The notes: generated by a model not told the origin, from the sequence alone. A stretch of 64,000 nucleotides of DNA from Marinobacterium lutimaris (GCF_900108065.1 NZ_FNVQ01000001.1:806001-870000), one strand, 5' to 3'; counted from the stretch's first letter, positions 8,864-17,519 are shown. Numbers and translations: made by a program.

Positions 8864-9343
8864 ATGAAACTGAAAACCACTTTCAAAGCACTTGCAGCGG
8901 TTGCTGCACTGACCAGCGCCAGCCTGAGCTTTGCCGCAGATATCGATATGAATGCAGACGTTAACGATGTCGCCATTCAGGGTTACGACACCGTTTCGTA
9001 CTTTACCAACGGCAAGCCGATGCAGGGCAACGCTGAATATACCGCCACCTACAAGAACGCGATCTATCACTTCAGCAGTGAGAGCAACCGTGACCTCTTC
9101 CGAGCCAACCCGGCCAAGTACGCGCCCCAGTACGGCGGTTACTGTGCAATGGGCGTTGCGCTGAACAAAAAGCTGGATACCGACCCGACAGCCTGGCGCA
9201 TCGTGAATGACAAGCTGTACCTCAACCTGAACCACGCGGTTCAGAAAAAGTGGCTCACCGATGTACCTGGCAATATCCAGACTGCTGAAGTGAACTGGCC
9301 GGAAATCAGCAGCAAAACCGTTGCAGAGCTCAACGCGGAGTAA
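8864..9343 (+). CDS. Secreted YHS-domain protein
   Basis: A 159-residue exported protein. The start at 8864 (MKLKTTFKALAAVAALTSA...) is chosen over an ATG 21 bases upstream because a GGAGA ribosome site ends 8 bases before it and a clean signal peptide with ASLSFAAD cleavage results. The mature part is a YHS domain (VAIQGYDTVSYFTNG ... PQYGGYCAMGVALNK); YHS domains occur in copper/heavy-metal proteins and often bind metal. It is the first gene of a likely operon with a thioredoxin and a bufferin-type peptide, which supports a role in periplasmic metal handling. That role is inferred. Confidence 0.85.
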   Translation: MKLKTTFKALAAVAALTSASLSFAADIDMNADVNDVAIQGYDTVSYFTNGKPMQGNAEYTATYKNAIYHFSSESNRDLFRANPAKYAPQYGGYCAMGVALNKKLDTDPTAWRIVNDKLYLNLNHAVQKKWLTDVPGNIQTAEVNWPEISSKTVAELNAE

Positions 9344-9382
9344 CTCTTTCGGAAATCCACAAGAAAGGTCGAGAGGGCCGCT

Positions 9383-9706
9383 ATGAGACAGTTATCAGCC
9401 GATAACGACTTCGCGTCAGTTATCAGTGAGAAGGATTGGGCGCTGGTCTATTTCAGCGCTACCTGGTGCGGCCCATGTAACACCATGGGCCCGATTATGG
9501 AGCGGGTGGCCAGCGATCACCAGGAGTCGCTTACGTCGATCAAAGTCGATGTAGACGAGGTACCGGAGCTGGCGGGGCAGTTTGGTCTGCGTAGCGTGCC
9601 CACACTGCTCTTGTTTAAAGACGGCAAAGTTATTGATGGTCAGGTTGGCTCCATGCCGAAGGAGGCTGTGTCCACCTGGCTCTATGAAACGAGGAATCAA
9701 GCATGA
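9383..9706 (+). CDS. Thioredoxin-family protein
   Basis: A 107-residue thioredoxin with the active site WCGPC near residue 29 and the cis-proline segment SVPTLLLF. No signal peptide, so probably cytoplasmic. Its stop overlaps the start of the bufferin-type gene by four bases (ATGA). Coupling a thioredoxin to a cysteine-rich RiPP precursor suggests it keeps precursor cysteines reduced before modification, but this is an inference. It has no extra domains. Confidence 0.92.
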   Translation: MRQLSADNDFASVISEKDWALVYFSATWCGPCNTMGPIMERVASDHQESLTSIKVDVDEVPELAGQFGLRSVPTLLLFKDGKVIDGQVGSMPKEAVSTWLYETRNQA

Positions 9707-9981
9707 ATAAGCAACTGGTAGTCGGTGCAGCCTTAGCCGCTGTTATGGCCACAGGCGTCATGAGCCCAGCCCATGCTGCAGGCAAGGAAAAGTGCTACGG
9801 CGTGGCGGAAGCGGGGCAGAACGACTGTTCCAACCTGGCAGGTACCCACTCCTGTGCGGGCCAGTCCAGTGTCGACAACGATCCCGGTGAGTGGAAGCTA
9901 GTGGCGAAGGGCACCTGCACCGATCTTGGCGGCATGTTGAAGGCTGAAGCCAAAGCGAAGTATGAGGCAGCCCAGGGTTGA
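9703..9981 (+). CDS. bufA1: DUF2282 bufferin-type RiPP precursor (BufA1-like)
   Basis: A 92-residue exported peptide. Signal peptide of about 25 residues (ends SPAHA), then a core with four cysteines in the pattern KEKC...QNDC...THSC...KGTC and the family segment [14 protein letters not shown]2282 peptides are the substrates of MNIO (DUF692) enzymes with DUF2063 partners; in Caulobacter they are copper-binding bufferins and in Cupriavidus they belong to the gold-induced gig operon. MNIO and DUF2063 genes are 1.8 kb downstream, beyond a DoxX gene and an oppositely transcribed AraC gene. The four cysteines are expected modification sites by analogy only. Confidence 0.88.
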   Translation: MNKQLVVGAALAAVMATGVMSPAHAAGKEKCYGVAEAGQNDCSNLAGTHSCAGQSSVDNDPGEWKLVAKGTCTDLGGMLKAEAKAKYEAAQG

Positions 9982-10022
9982 ATGAGGGCTGCCGACGGGG
10001 TGGCACTGCCGCCCCTGGAAAA

Positions 10023-10044
10023 GCTCCAGGGCATATCCTGGAGC
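10023..10044 (+). terminator. Hairpin between bufA1 and doxX
   Basis: GCTCCAGG (10023-10030), loop GCATAT, CCTGGAGC (10037-10044) form a perfect 8-bp stem 42 bp after the bufA1 stop, followed 8 bases later by a short TTTT. It may act as an attenuator or RNA-stabilising stem that sets precursor expression higher than DoxX. A competing stem using the preceding CCTGG is possible. Confidence 0.45.
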
Positions 10045-10094
10045 CGCAGCCTCAGGTTTTAAATCTTTATTAAATACACAATAGGAGTATCAAG

Positions 10095-10577
10095 ATGAAA
10101 AGCTTGGTAAACCGGGTGGCTGGATACTACGGGTGGGTATCTCGGCTATTAAGCTTGCTACAGCCCGTCGCATTATTGGCTGCGCGACTTTATGTCGCCA
10201 AGGTGTTTTTCGCAGCGGGGCTCACTAAATTGCAGGATTGGGACACAACGCTGTTTCTGTTTGAAGAGGAGTACAGCGTTCCGCTGTTGCCATTCGAACT
10301 GGCTGCCTGGCTGGCAACTGCTGGCGAGATACTGTTGCCGCTTTTGCTCGTCTTTGGCCTGGCTACGCGAGTCGGTGCTTTGGGTCTGAGTGTCGTCAAT
10401 ATCGTCGCGGTGATTAGTCTCGAAGAGATTGCACCGGCGGCACTGACGCAGCATCTGCTCTGGGGTGTGTTGCTGGCCCAGATCCTTATCTGGGGAGCTG
10501 GCGCGCTTTCACTGGATCGATTGGTGAAAACCAGGCCGAAGGTTTCTGAACAGATGCGTTCGTGGACGTTTTGCTAG
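10095..10577 (+). CDS. DoxX-family membrane protein of the bufferin cluster
   Basis: A 160-residue protein with about four membrane helices and the DoxX family signature near residues 30-55 (ARLYVAKVFFAAGLTKLQDW). DoxX proteins are regular members of DUF2282/MNIO/DUF2063 operons (GigT in Cupriavidus), possibly linking them to the quinone pool or to export. ATG at 10095 with AGGAG 8 bases upstream. It is the last plus-strand gene before the convergent AraC gene. Confidence 0.88.
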   Translation: MKSLVNRVAGYYGWVSRLLSLLQPVALLAARLYVAKVFFAAGLTKLQDWDTTLFLFEEEYSVPLLPFELAAWLATAGEILLPLLLVFGLATRVGALGLSVVNIVAVISLEEIAPAALTQHLLWGVLLAQILIWGAGALSLDRLVKTRPKVSEQMRSWTFC

Positions 10578-10660
10578 CCAGCTTTACGGCGTAGATACGA
10601 AGCGAGTCAGCTCGAGATGACTCCTTTCTTCCGCTACATCTGCCACTAAACCTGCGTTTA

Positions 10661-11494
10661 TCAGCCGCTATTCCTTATTTTTTCCAGCCATTCCCGCGGT
10701 GATAACCCGGTTTTCTTGCGAAAAACCCGGGCCAGAGCCGAACCGTTTTCATAGCCCACCTCATTGGCGACCAGCCCCACCGGTTTGTTCTTCTTTAACA
10801 GCCCTTGTGCCATGGCGACGCGCCATTCGGTGATGTAGTCACCGGGTGTCTGGCCAATGACCTCACGAAACAGTTCGGCGAACTTGGAGCGTGACATGGA
10901 TGCCTCGGCGGCCAGGGCTTCCAGCGTCCAATGCGCCTGTGGTTCGTGATGCATGGCGGTCAGGGCCCTGGAGAGTTGCGGGTGCGAGAGCCCCGCCATC
11001 AAACCATGGGTCACCGTGCCTTCATCGAGCACGTGGCGCAGCACCTGGATCAGGAAGATATCGGATAAGCGATCAATCATCGGCTGGCGGCCGCAGCGGT
11101 CTTCGAAAGCCTCGCTAAAGATCCACTCAGCGGACTGGCCCATTAGATTGGAGCTATCCAGCTCAAAGTAGAGAAACTTGGGTAACGCATTGGCGAGAGG
11201 GTTGGTGAGTCCGTCGCCATAGTGAATATTGGCACAGACCAGATCGGCACCCTCTGACTCGTTGGTGATTATCCGGTGCTTGAACATCCTGGGAATGAAA
11301 ATGACGGAGGGGCGCTCAAGCACGATCTTATGCCCCTCATCGTTGATAAACGCCAGGGTGCCGGACTTGAGCAGGTGCAGACTGCCGCCTCCTTCCTGGT
11401 TACCTCCGAAGGCCTGAATACCGCATAAATTGCCGCTGAAGAAGACTTCTGCGTTCATCGAAAAGCGGTTCAGTATCTCTGACAGGCTATCCAT
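10661..11494 (-). CDS. AraC-family transcriptional regulator with cupin N-terminus
   Basis: A 277-residue regulator. The N-terminal half (to about residue 160) is an AraC cupin-type ligand domain; the C-terminal 100 residues hold two HTH motifs ending in the AraC signature YENGSALARVFRKKTGLSPREWL. It is convergent with doxX and divergent from the MNIO gene, with four 13-bp tandem repeats in the divergent gap. Control of the MNIO-DUF2063 genes is therefore likely; whether it also controls bufA1 is open. The ligand is unknown. Confidence 0.92.
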   Translation of the reverse strand: MDSLSEILNRFSMNAEVFFSGNLCGIQAFGGNQEGGGSLHLLKSGTLAFINDEGHKIVLERPSVIFIPRMFKHRIITNESEGADLVCANIHYGDGLTNPLANALPKFLYFELDSSNLMGQSAEWIFSEAFEDRCGRQPMIDRLSDIFLIQVLRHVLDEGTVTHGLMAGLSHPQLSRALTAMHHEPQAHWTLEALAAEASMSRSKFAELFREVIGQTPGDYITEWRVAMAQGLLKKNKPVGLVANEVGYENGSALARVFRKKTGLSPREWLEKIRNSG

Positions 11495-11615
11495 ATCACT
11501 CAGAACCTTTCACGGACGATCTGATTTAAGACCTGGACGATCAGCGCCCATTCCGCCTGGGGAACAGACTACATTGAGCGCCAGCATGCAGGGCAGTGTC
11601 AGCTCTGCACTATTT

Positions 11616-11667
11616 ATTAAACGGATGCATTAAACGTATGCATTGAACGTATTCATTAAACGGCGGC
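11616..11667 (+). repeat. Four 13-bp tandem repeats upstream of the MNIO gene
   Basis: Units ATTAAACGGATGC (11616-11628), ATTAAACGTATGC (11629-11641), ATTGAACGTATTC (11642-11654) and ATTAAACGGCGGC (11655-11667) abut without gaps. The last unit ends 63 bp before the MNIO start and the array is 121 bp from the AraC start. AraC activators bind directly repeated sites, so this may be the activator binding array; variation in unit number could tune expression. Confidence 0.6.
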
Positions 11668-11730
11668 AGAAATATTACCACGAAACCATTTTTTGGCTTT
11701 GAGGCAAGATTCAGCTTACAGGGAGGAAAA

Positions 11731-12636
11731 ATGATGCAAAGTCGCTCTTCTGTTGAACAGGGTTCGGTAAAGGGCTCCAAACAAAACCTGATGATTGGGG
11801 TGGGGCTAAGACATGCCCACTTTCAGGAAGCACTGGCGAATCCTGCTGCTCTGGACTTTGTAGAGGTTCATTCTGAGAACTTCTTCGGTAACGGCGGAGC
11901 AGCCCGTGCCGTCTTGCTTGAGGTTGCCGAGCATTACCCGGTTAGCCTGCACTCGACAGCGATGGGGCTGGGGTCTGAATGCGCTATTCCCGAAGCTTAC
12001 CTGCTGTCACTGTGGCAGTTAATTGAGTCGGTCTCACCTGTCCTGGTATCGGATCATGCCGCTTTTACCTGGGGGGAGTTCAACGCCAATCCAGTTCATG
12101 CTGGGGATCTGTTGCCCCTGGCCTATAACGCCCAAACCGTAGAGCTCATGGCGGGTAATATCCGCCGTTTCCAACACTCAATTAACCGGCGTCTTTTGGT
12201 GGAAAATGTGTCGACCTATCTGGCACCCGCTGGCTCGACGCTGAGTGAACCCGAATTCCTTACGGCTGTGGTGAATGAAACCGGCTGTGGCTTGCTGGTC
12301 GACCTGAACAATATTGTCGTCAATGCCCGCAACTCAGGCACAAATGATGTGCTTGGCTATGCCAGGGCCTGGTTGGATAAGATCCCCGCGGAACATGTCG
12401 GCGAATTGCACCTGGCTGGATATTCCGATGTAAAAGAGGGCGACCTAGTCATTGATGATCATGCTCGTCCAGTATCCGAGGAGGTGTGGTTGCTCTACGC
12501 CCATGCGCTGCAACGGTTCGGCGCGGTGCCGACGCTGATCGAATGGGATAACGAACTACCGACCTGGCAGGTGCTGGTATCCGAGGCGGATAAAGCCCGT
12601 AGCTTGGCGCAGGAGGTGTTAACCCATGCAGAGTGA
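11731..12636 (+). CDS. bufB: MNIO-family (DUF692) RiPP-modifying enzyme, BufB-like
   Basis: A 301-residue TIM-barrel enzyme of the multinuclear non-heme iron oxidative family (DUF692). Family motifs include EVHSENFFG, a LVSDHAAFTW histidine segment, LLVENVSTY, LLVDLNN, ELHLAGY, DDHARPVSEEVW and LIEWDNELP, which supply the His/Asp/Glu iron ligands. Such enzymes convert cysteines of DUF2282 precursors to thiooxazole-type groups. Start ATG 11731 has a GGGAGGA site directly upstream; a second ATG follows at 11734. It overlaps the DUF2063 gene by 11 bases. Its substrate is most likely the peptide at 9703-9981, from which it is separated by doxX and the AraC gene. Confidence 0.93.
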   Translation: MMQSRSSVEQGSVKGSKQNLMIGVGLRHAHFQEALANPAALDFVEVHSENFFGNGGAARAVLLEVAEHYPVSLHSTAMGLGSECAIPEAYLLSLWQLIESVSPVLVSDHAAFTWGEFNANPVHAGDLLPLAYNAQTVELMAGNIRRFQHSINRRLLVENVSTYLAPAGSTLSEPEFLTAVVNETGCGLLVDLNNIVVNARNSGTNDVLGYARAWLDKIPAEHVGELHLAGYSDVKEGDLVIDDHARPVSEEVWLLYAHALQRFGAVPTLIEWDNELPTWQVLVSEADKARSLAQEVLTHAE

Positions 12637-13378
12637 ACAACAGCGTCTGCTTGCAGCCATCTTTGCCGGTGCAGAGAGCGGTTCGTTTGATCCGCGAGGC
12701 CTGGCTGTCTATCAACGTAACTTGAAAGCCACTGCGAGAAGAGCGCTCGCGATCAGCTTTCCAACGGTGGAGAAACTGATAGGTGATGATCTGTTTGGGT
12801 ACGCTACTGATCAACTCCTCGCAGTAGAGCCGCCAAGCTCTGGCGACTGGGGTGTCTGGGGAGCCGGGTTCGGCAAGCTGTTAGATCAGTTGCCGGAGCT
12901 GGACGACTATCCCTATGTGGGGGACTGTGCCCGCCTGGACTTTAACGTTCACCTTTCAAACCGGGCGATCGATTCCTATGTGGACGTTACAAGTCTACAA
13001 CTGCTTGGCACTACCCCCATCGACCAACTTGGATTGCGGCTGAGCCCAGAACTGGTCTGGCTGGTCTCAGACTATCCCATTGTCGATATATGGAAGGCAC
13101 ATCACAGCGGAAGTAAAAGCGTCTCACGAGAAGCACTCGAGGCGGCGAAGGACAAGCTAAGCCAGGGCGTTGGGCAGACGGCATTGATATACCGTGTGGG
13201 CCACCGGGCTCTGGTCCGTGACTTGAGCCTGGCGGAGCGGCATTGGCTCAAGTACCTGCAACAGGGCCTGTCTTTGTCTAACGCCCTGGAATTAATCGGG
13301 CACACTGAGTTCAGGTTTGACGAGTGGCTGCCTGATGCGGTGCAGCAGAACCTGATTTCTGGCGTTGAGCCGTTGTGA
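12626..13378 (+). CDS. bufC: DUF2063 MNIO partner protein, BufC-like
   Basis: A 250-residue protein. The N-terminal part is a DUF2063 domain (LAVYQRNLKATARRALAISFPTVEKLIGDDLF), the usual precursor-recognition partner of MNIO enzymes. The C-terminal part resembles the second domain seen in BufC/HvfC proteins. It overlaps the MNIO gene by 11 bases and shares its promoter. The convergent LysR gene ends 17 bp downstream. Confidence 0.9.
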   Translation: MQSEQQRLLAAIFAGAESGSFDPRGLAVYQRNLKATARRALAISFPTVEKLIGDDLFGYATDQLLAVEPPSSGDWGVWGAGFGKLLDQLPELDDYPYVGDCARLDFNVHLSNRAIDSYVDVTSLQLLGTTPIDQLGLRLSPELVWLVSDYPIVDIWKAHHSGSKSVSREALEAAKDKLSQGVGQTALIYRVGHRALVRDLSLAERHWLKYLQQGLSLSNALELIGHTEFRFDEWLPDAVQQNLISGVEPL

Positions 13379-13395
13379 TCCAAGGTTCGCATTGT

Positions 13396-14301
13396 TCAAT
13401 CGTGATCGATGAAGGGGCTCGCCCTTAATCGGGTGACCGCCAGGTCGATAAACGATCTGATCTTCGCATTGGCCTGCCTCCCTTCAAGATGAACGATACT
13501 GACCGGAAGGGGGGCTGGCTCGTACTCTCTTAATATCCGTACCAGGGAACCGTCGTTTAACTGCTCGCCGATCTGGTAAGACATCAGGCGGGTGATACCA
13601 AATCCCTGCTTAACTGCAGTAATCGCTGCGCCATTTTGAGTACATTGCAGACGCGGATTGAGTTTTACCGACTCCTTTCCCTTCGATGATTCAAATTGCC
13701 AGGTCGCTGAAGGCTCCACGTTCGATGCCTGGATAATCTCATGGTTAGCAAGCTCCGAAGGGTGTCGCGGTGCAGCCCTTCGCTGCAGATACTCGGGCGA
13801 AGCACACAGGACGCGCCGAACCATGCCGACCGGGATGGCATAGATATTCGAATCTCTCAGGTGACCAATCCGCACCGCTACATCCAACCCCTCATCCAGA
13901 ATATTGCTGATTCGGTCGAAGAAGACCGCTTTCAGGAAAACCGACGGATTCAACTGCAGGTATTCGGTGATAATGGGCGCTATATGGATCTGCCCAAACA
14001 GTACCGGCGCGGTAACCGATAACTGCCCTTTGGGTTCCGCATAGCTCCCCGAGGCGGTGGCCATCGCTTGTTCCACCTCTTCGAGTATCCGCTTCGCATC
14101 TTCATAAAAATGCTCGCCGGATTCCGTAAGACGCACGTGCCGGGTGGTTCTGTTAAATAGCCGCACGCCCAATGCGCCCTCCAGCTGGGCGATAGAACGG
14201 GTTACCGCCGGGGCCGAAAGGTCGAGATTACGGCTGGCGCCGACAAAACTATTACATTCGGCAACCTCTATGAAAACCCGCATCGCCTCCAGTTTATCCA
14301 T
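13396..14301 (-). CDS. LysR-family transcriptional regulator
   Basis: A 301-residue LysR regulator: N-terminal HTH (residues 3-60; MRVFIEVAECNSFVGASRNL, RLFNRTTRHVRLT) and a periplasmic-binding-type effector domain. The HTH start MDKLEAMRVF resembles the group that controls oxidoreductases and quinone-related genes. It is divergent from the AhpD-like gene at 14446, with palindromic LysR-type sites between them, so it probably controls the AhpD-like, DUF1348 and PPOX genes. Confidence 0.93.
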   Translation of the reverse strand: MDKLEAMRVFIEVAECNSFVGASRNLDLSAPAVTRSIAQLEGALGVRLFNRTTRHVRLTESGEHFYEDAKRILEEVEQAMATASGSYAEPKGQLSVTAPVLFGQIHIAPIITEYLQLNPSVFLKAVFFDRISNILDEGLDVAVRIGHLRDSNIYAIPVGMVRRVLCASPEYLQRRAAPRHPSELANHEIIQASNVEPSATWQFESSKGKESVKLNPRLQCTQNGAAITAVKQGFGITRLMSYQIGEQLNDGSLVRILREYEPAPLPVSIVHLEGRQANAKIRSFIDLAVTRLRASPFIDHD

Positions 14302-14326
14302 CAGATATCACACCAGTGTTTAGAGT

Positions 14327-14362
14327 AACTATTTCATTATTCGCAATAGTTAATTAACTATT
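14327..14362. promoter_or_regulatory. LysR-type operator cluster
   Basis: An 18-bp perfect palindrome AATAGTTAATTAACTATT (14345-14362) shares its left arm with a second inverted repeat formed with AACTATT at 14327-14333 (arm spacing 11 bp, the T-N11-A geometry of LysR sites). The cluster lies midway between the divergent LysR and AhpD-like genes. Confidence 0.6.
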
Positions 14363-14445
14363 AATCTAATTATAAACGTCAGGTTAAATTATATGCTGGG
14401 TTCTCCACTTAAAGATCAGATTCAAATAGAAAAGAGGAGTTACCC

Positions 14446-14994
14446 ATGTCACGTATACCTACACCCGCATCTATTGCTGATGCCCCCGAAGCCTCCAAAG
14501 CATCGCTGGAAGCGGTCAATAACCTGCTTGGAAGCGTTCCCAACCTGTTTCGTATTGTTGCGAACAGCCCGGAAACACTGGAAGGCTACCTTGGCCTGAA
14601 CGGTGCGTTAGGCAAAGGGCTGCTCGATGCTCCGACCCGTGAGCGCATCGCTCTTGCGGTGGCTCAGGTTAACGGTTGCAACTATTGCCTGGCCGCGCAC
14701 CAGTATCTTGGAGCCAATCTCGCCAAGCTGAGTGTCGCTGAAATTGAAGCCAATCGCAGAGGCTCCTCCAGCGATGCAAAAGCGGCGGTAGCTGTCGAAT
14801 TTGCTGTGAAAGTTGTAAAAAATCGTGGCAAGGTTTCTGACAGCGATGTGGTTGCAGTACGTGCTGCCGGTTATAGCGATGCTGAACTTGTTGAGATTGT
14901 CGGTCATGTCGCGCTGAATACGCTGACCAATTACGTCAACGAGGTGCTCGGTACCGAAGTCGATTTTCCGGCTGCTGATGGCCTTGCGGCCTGA
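14446..14994 (+). CDS. AhpD-like carboxymuconolactone decarboxylase-family protein
   Basis: A 182-residue helical protein of the CMD/AhpD family, peroxidase-related subgroup. The redox motif C-x2-C-x3-H is present as CNYCLAAH (C78, C81, H85). Such proteins reduce peroxides through a CxxC thiol pair, though many are uncharacterised. Start ATG 14446 follows AGAGGAG by 7 bases. It heads a plus-strand run with DUF1348 and PPOX genes under a divergent LysR regulator. A second, distinct CMD protein is at 18560-19117. Confidence 0.9.
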   Translation: MSRIPTPASIADAPEASKASLEAVNNLLGSVPNLFRIVANSPETLEGYLGLNGALGKGLLDAPTRERIALAVAQVNGCNYCLAAHQYLGANLAKLSVAEIEANRRGSSSDAKAAVAVEFAVKVVKNRGKVSDSDVVAVRAAGYSDAELVEIVGHVALNTLTNYVNEVLGTEVDFPAADGLAA

Positions 14995-15048
14995 ACTCTT
15001 CTGGGGTGGTGTTCAACCACCCTTTGCCTTTTAAAAGGAGCAAGCAAC

Positions 15049-15513
15049 ATGTCCAGACCCCCTTTACCACCGTTCAATGCGCAAACCTCGGCCGAAAAAA
15101 TCAGGCTTGCTGAAGATGGCTGGAACGGCCGCAACCCACAGAAAGTTGCTCAGGCCTATACAGAAGACTGCTTCTGGCGTAACCGTGCGGAGTTTGTCCA
15201 GGGGCGGGAAGAGATTGAGCAACTGCTGACACGGAAGTGGACACGCGAACTTGATTACCGACTCATTAAAGAGCTCTGGGCATTCACTGAAAATCGCATA
15301 GCGGTACGTTTTGCCTATGAGTTTCACGACGATTCTGGCCAGTGGTTCCGCGCTTACGGCAACGAAAACTGGGAGTTTGACGATGATGGCCTGATGCGAC
15401 GCCGCCTTGCCAGCATCAATGAGCATCCGATCAGTGCCGAAGAGCGCAAGTTTCACTGGCCGCTGGGTCGTCGTCCTGATGACCACCCAGGCCTGAGTGA
15501 ACTGGGCTTGTAA
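15049..15513 (+). CDS. DUF1348 / NTF2-like protein
   Basis: A 154-residue protein of the DUF1348 family (NTF2-like fold). It shows the family's conserved blocks [30 protein letters not shown]-like and [18 protein letters not shown]. No enzymatic activity is established for the family. An AAAAGGAG ribosome site precedes the start by 8 bases. It lies 55 bp after the AhpD-like gene and 17 bp before the PPOX gene in one apparent operon. Confidence 0.88.
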   Translation: MSRPPLPPFNAQTSAEKIRLAEDGWNGRNPQKVAQAYTEDCFWRNRAEFVQGREEIEQLLTRKWTRELDYRLIKELWAFTENRIAVRFAYEFHDDSGQWFRAYGNENWEFDDDGLMRRRLASINEHPISAEERKFHWPLGRRPDDHPGLSELGL

Positions 15514-15529
15514 TGGGAGGTATGTAAGG

Positions 15530-16144
15530 TTGACCTACGCAAGCGATATCGCCTTTACCGAGAGTGTCAAGGCGATTCAGTCTCGAAAGGGTTCCCGGCA
15601 GCTATATGCTCAGATCGAGCAGAAGGGCGGTTGGCAGACTGAAATCACGCCTGAGCTGGCTGATTATGTGTCTGCGCAGCGGAGCTTTCTGCTGGGAACG
15701 GCTAATGCCTTCGGTCAACCTTACATCCAGCACCGGGGAGGCCCGCCGGGCTTTGTTAAGGTGCTAGATCGCAAAACTCTCGCCTTTGCAGACTACAAGG
15801 GCAATCGGCAGTTCATCACCCAGGGTAACCTGATCGAGAACCCCAAGGCTTTTATATTTTTCATCGATTACCTCAATCAGACCCGCGTGAAAGTCTGGGG
15901 GACTGCGAAGGTTATCGAGGCTGATCCAGAGCTTTTGGCGGTGTTGGTGGGCGGCGATGATGACTACCGAGCTATGCCGGAGCAGGTGTTGGTATTTACC
16001 GTAGAGGCCTGGGACCGGAACTGTCCAAAACATATCCCTCAGCGGATAGACCGAGAAGATGTGGATGCTCTTTTGCAGCAGCGAGACCAACGCATTGAAG
16101 ATCTTGAAGAACAGTTGCGTACGCTGCGTAAAAATCTATTTTGA
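15530..16144 (+). CDS. Pyridoxamine 5'-phosphate oxidase-family flavin-binding protein
   Basis: A PPOX split-barrel protein, probably flavin-binding, with YIQHRGGPPGFVKVL and LAFADYKGNRQFITQGNL blocks and a C-terminal coiled tail (RDQRIEDLEEQLRTLRKNLF). The open frame begins at a GTG at 15497 inside the DUF1348 gene; TTG at 15530 is preferred because GGGAGG (15515-15520) precedes it by 9 bases, giving 204 residues. This start is uncertain. Its 3' end overlaps the convergent LysR gene by 9 bp. Substrate unknown. Confidence 0.82.
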   Translation: MTYASDIAFTESVKAIQSRKGSRQLYAQIEQKGGWQTEITPELADYVSAQRSFLLGTANAFGQPYIQHRGGPPGFVKVLDRKTLAFADYKGNRQFITQGNLIENPKAFIFFIDYLNQTRVKVWGTAKVIEADPELLAVLVGGDDDYRAMPEQVLVFTVEAWDRNCPKHIPQRIDREDVDALLQQRDQRIEDLEEQLRTLRKNLF

Positions 16145-17062
16145 AAATGAATCTGTAAAATCGGTCCATCTGGTCTTTGTTATCGCGAACTCCGAATCTA
16201 GCCAGCGCTCGAAATCCTGAACCTTTTTACGCTTAAAGTGAGAAGGCGGAGCGACCAGATAATAGTCAAAGTCTGATTTTATCCATACCGGCAACGGACA
16301 GATCAACTGGCCACGGTGCAGTAGTTCGTAGATAAGGCTGAAACGTAAAAGGCTTAAACCCTGCGCGGCCAAAACCGCTTCAACCAATAGGGTTGAATCG
16401 TTCACCTGCAGCTTGCTGGCATCATCATGAAAATTAATTCCAGAAATTTTTTTAAACTGATTCCATGCCTCAGCCAGATCTGGCGAGTCATCAGTCAGCA
16501 GCGACATTTTGGATATCTGTTGCTTTAGTGACACTGCATTATCAATCAAGCTTGGGTGGCAGGCAGGGATAAGGTATTCGTCAAACAGCTTAACGCTCTG
16601 TAATCCTGGGTAGTGGCCCTTTCCGAACCGTATGGCCAGATCCAGATGGTCACCTTCGAACGACGCCAGATGAAGTGCAGGCGTCAGGTTAACTGTGAGT
16701 TCCGGTGCCGAGTTTTGAAAACTGCCTAGTCGCGGCACTAACCATCGGCTGGCGAAGGAAGGTAGGGTGCTGATGTTTAACTGAGTTGGAGTTGGATCTC
16801 CAGTAAGTTGTATAACACCTTGTTCTATAATGCTAAAGCCTTGGGATATCGAAGCCAGTAACTGTCTACCCTCGGCCGTCAACGCAACCTCGCGGGGGCG
16901 GCGGTTGAATAGCGACACTCCCAATTGCTCTTCCAGCGTTTTGATCTGCTGGCTGATTGCCGCCTGGGTGACGTGCAACCGCTCTGCGGCTGCCTTGAAG
17001 CTCTCTGCTTCGCCGGCAAAGCGAAACGCCTGTAGCGCTTTCAAGTTAGGTAAGCGATCCAT
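16136..17062 (-). CDS. LysR-family regulator, GcvA-like
   Basis: LysR regulator of the GcvA-type subgroup (MDRLPNLKALQAFRFAGEAE, LFNRRPREVALTAEGRQLL). The frame is open to 17122, but ATG 17062 gives the canonical N-terminus (308 residues), and an inverted repeat TTAAG-N5-CTTAA at 17080-17094 just upstream looks regulatory rather than coding. Divergent from a DUF1127 gene and PhzF-like gene, which it may control. Confidence 0.88.
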   Translation of the reverse strand: MDRLPNLKALQAFRFAGEAESFKAAAERLHVTQAAISQQIKTLEEQLGVSLFNRRPREVALTAEGRQLLASISQGFSIIEQGVIQLTGDPTPTQLNISTLPSFASRWLVPRLGSFQNSAPELTVNLTPALHLASFEGDHLDLAIRFGKGHYPGLQSVKLFDEYLIPACHPSLIDNAVSLKQQISKMSLLTDDSPDLAEAWNQFKKISGINFHDDASKLQVNDSTLLVEAVLAAQGLSLLRFSLIYELLHRGQLICPLPVWIKSDFDYYLVAPPSHFKRKKVQDFERWLDSEFAITKTRWTDFTDSFSK

Positions 17063-17238
17063 TTTCGCCACTCTTATAGTTAAGTATTTCTTAATTATTA
17101 GGCTGTTTTTCTCGTTTGTCACGCTGTTGGATTGAGCGCAATCTTCAAGGCCATCGAGGTCTCGAAAGTCGCATTAAATAATCGACGTTAGGCGGCCAAA
17201 GAATCTCTCAATATCCTCAGCCATTAAGGAGAAAATTC

Positions 17239-17490
17239 ATGGAATCACAAATGACTGCGTATGACACCTGTAAGCAGGCTGCAAGCCCATTGGGTGTTTA
17301 TTCAAATTTCAAACTATTGGATATTTCCGAGAAACCATATACATCGATAAAAATTTTTCTTCGTTGCTGGTATAGAAATTGGCGTACCAGAAAGCAGTTA
17401 TTAGCCCTAAGTTCACAGGACCTTAAGGACATCGGTATCACGCGAGTGGATGCGTTACAGGAAGCCAAAAAACCGTTCTGGCGCTATTAA
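17239..17490 (+). CDS. DUF1127 small protein
   Basis: An 83-residue protein with a C-terminal DUF1127 (YjiS-like) domain: WYRNWRTRKQLLALSSQDLKDIGITRVDA. AAGGAG precedes the ATG by 7 bases. DUF1127 proteins are small arginine-rich regulators, some of which bind RNA or act in phosphate/carbon control. Paired with the PhzF-like gene 29 bp downstream, the common genomic arrangement with GcvA-like regulators. Confidence 0.88.
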   Translation: MESQMTAYDTCKQAASPLGVYSNFKLLDISEKPYTSIKIFLRCWYRNWRTRKQLLALSSQDLKDIGITRVDALQEAKKPFWRY

Positions 17491-17519
17491 CAGACTCAAC
17501 TCATAACAGGAGATGAAAC

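Noticed and set aside
9703-9981. Classic metallothionein
   Set aside because: The Cys spacing and signal peptide fit DUF2282 precursors, and MNIO/DUF2063 genes are close by.
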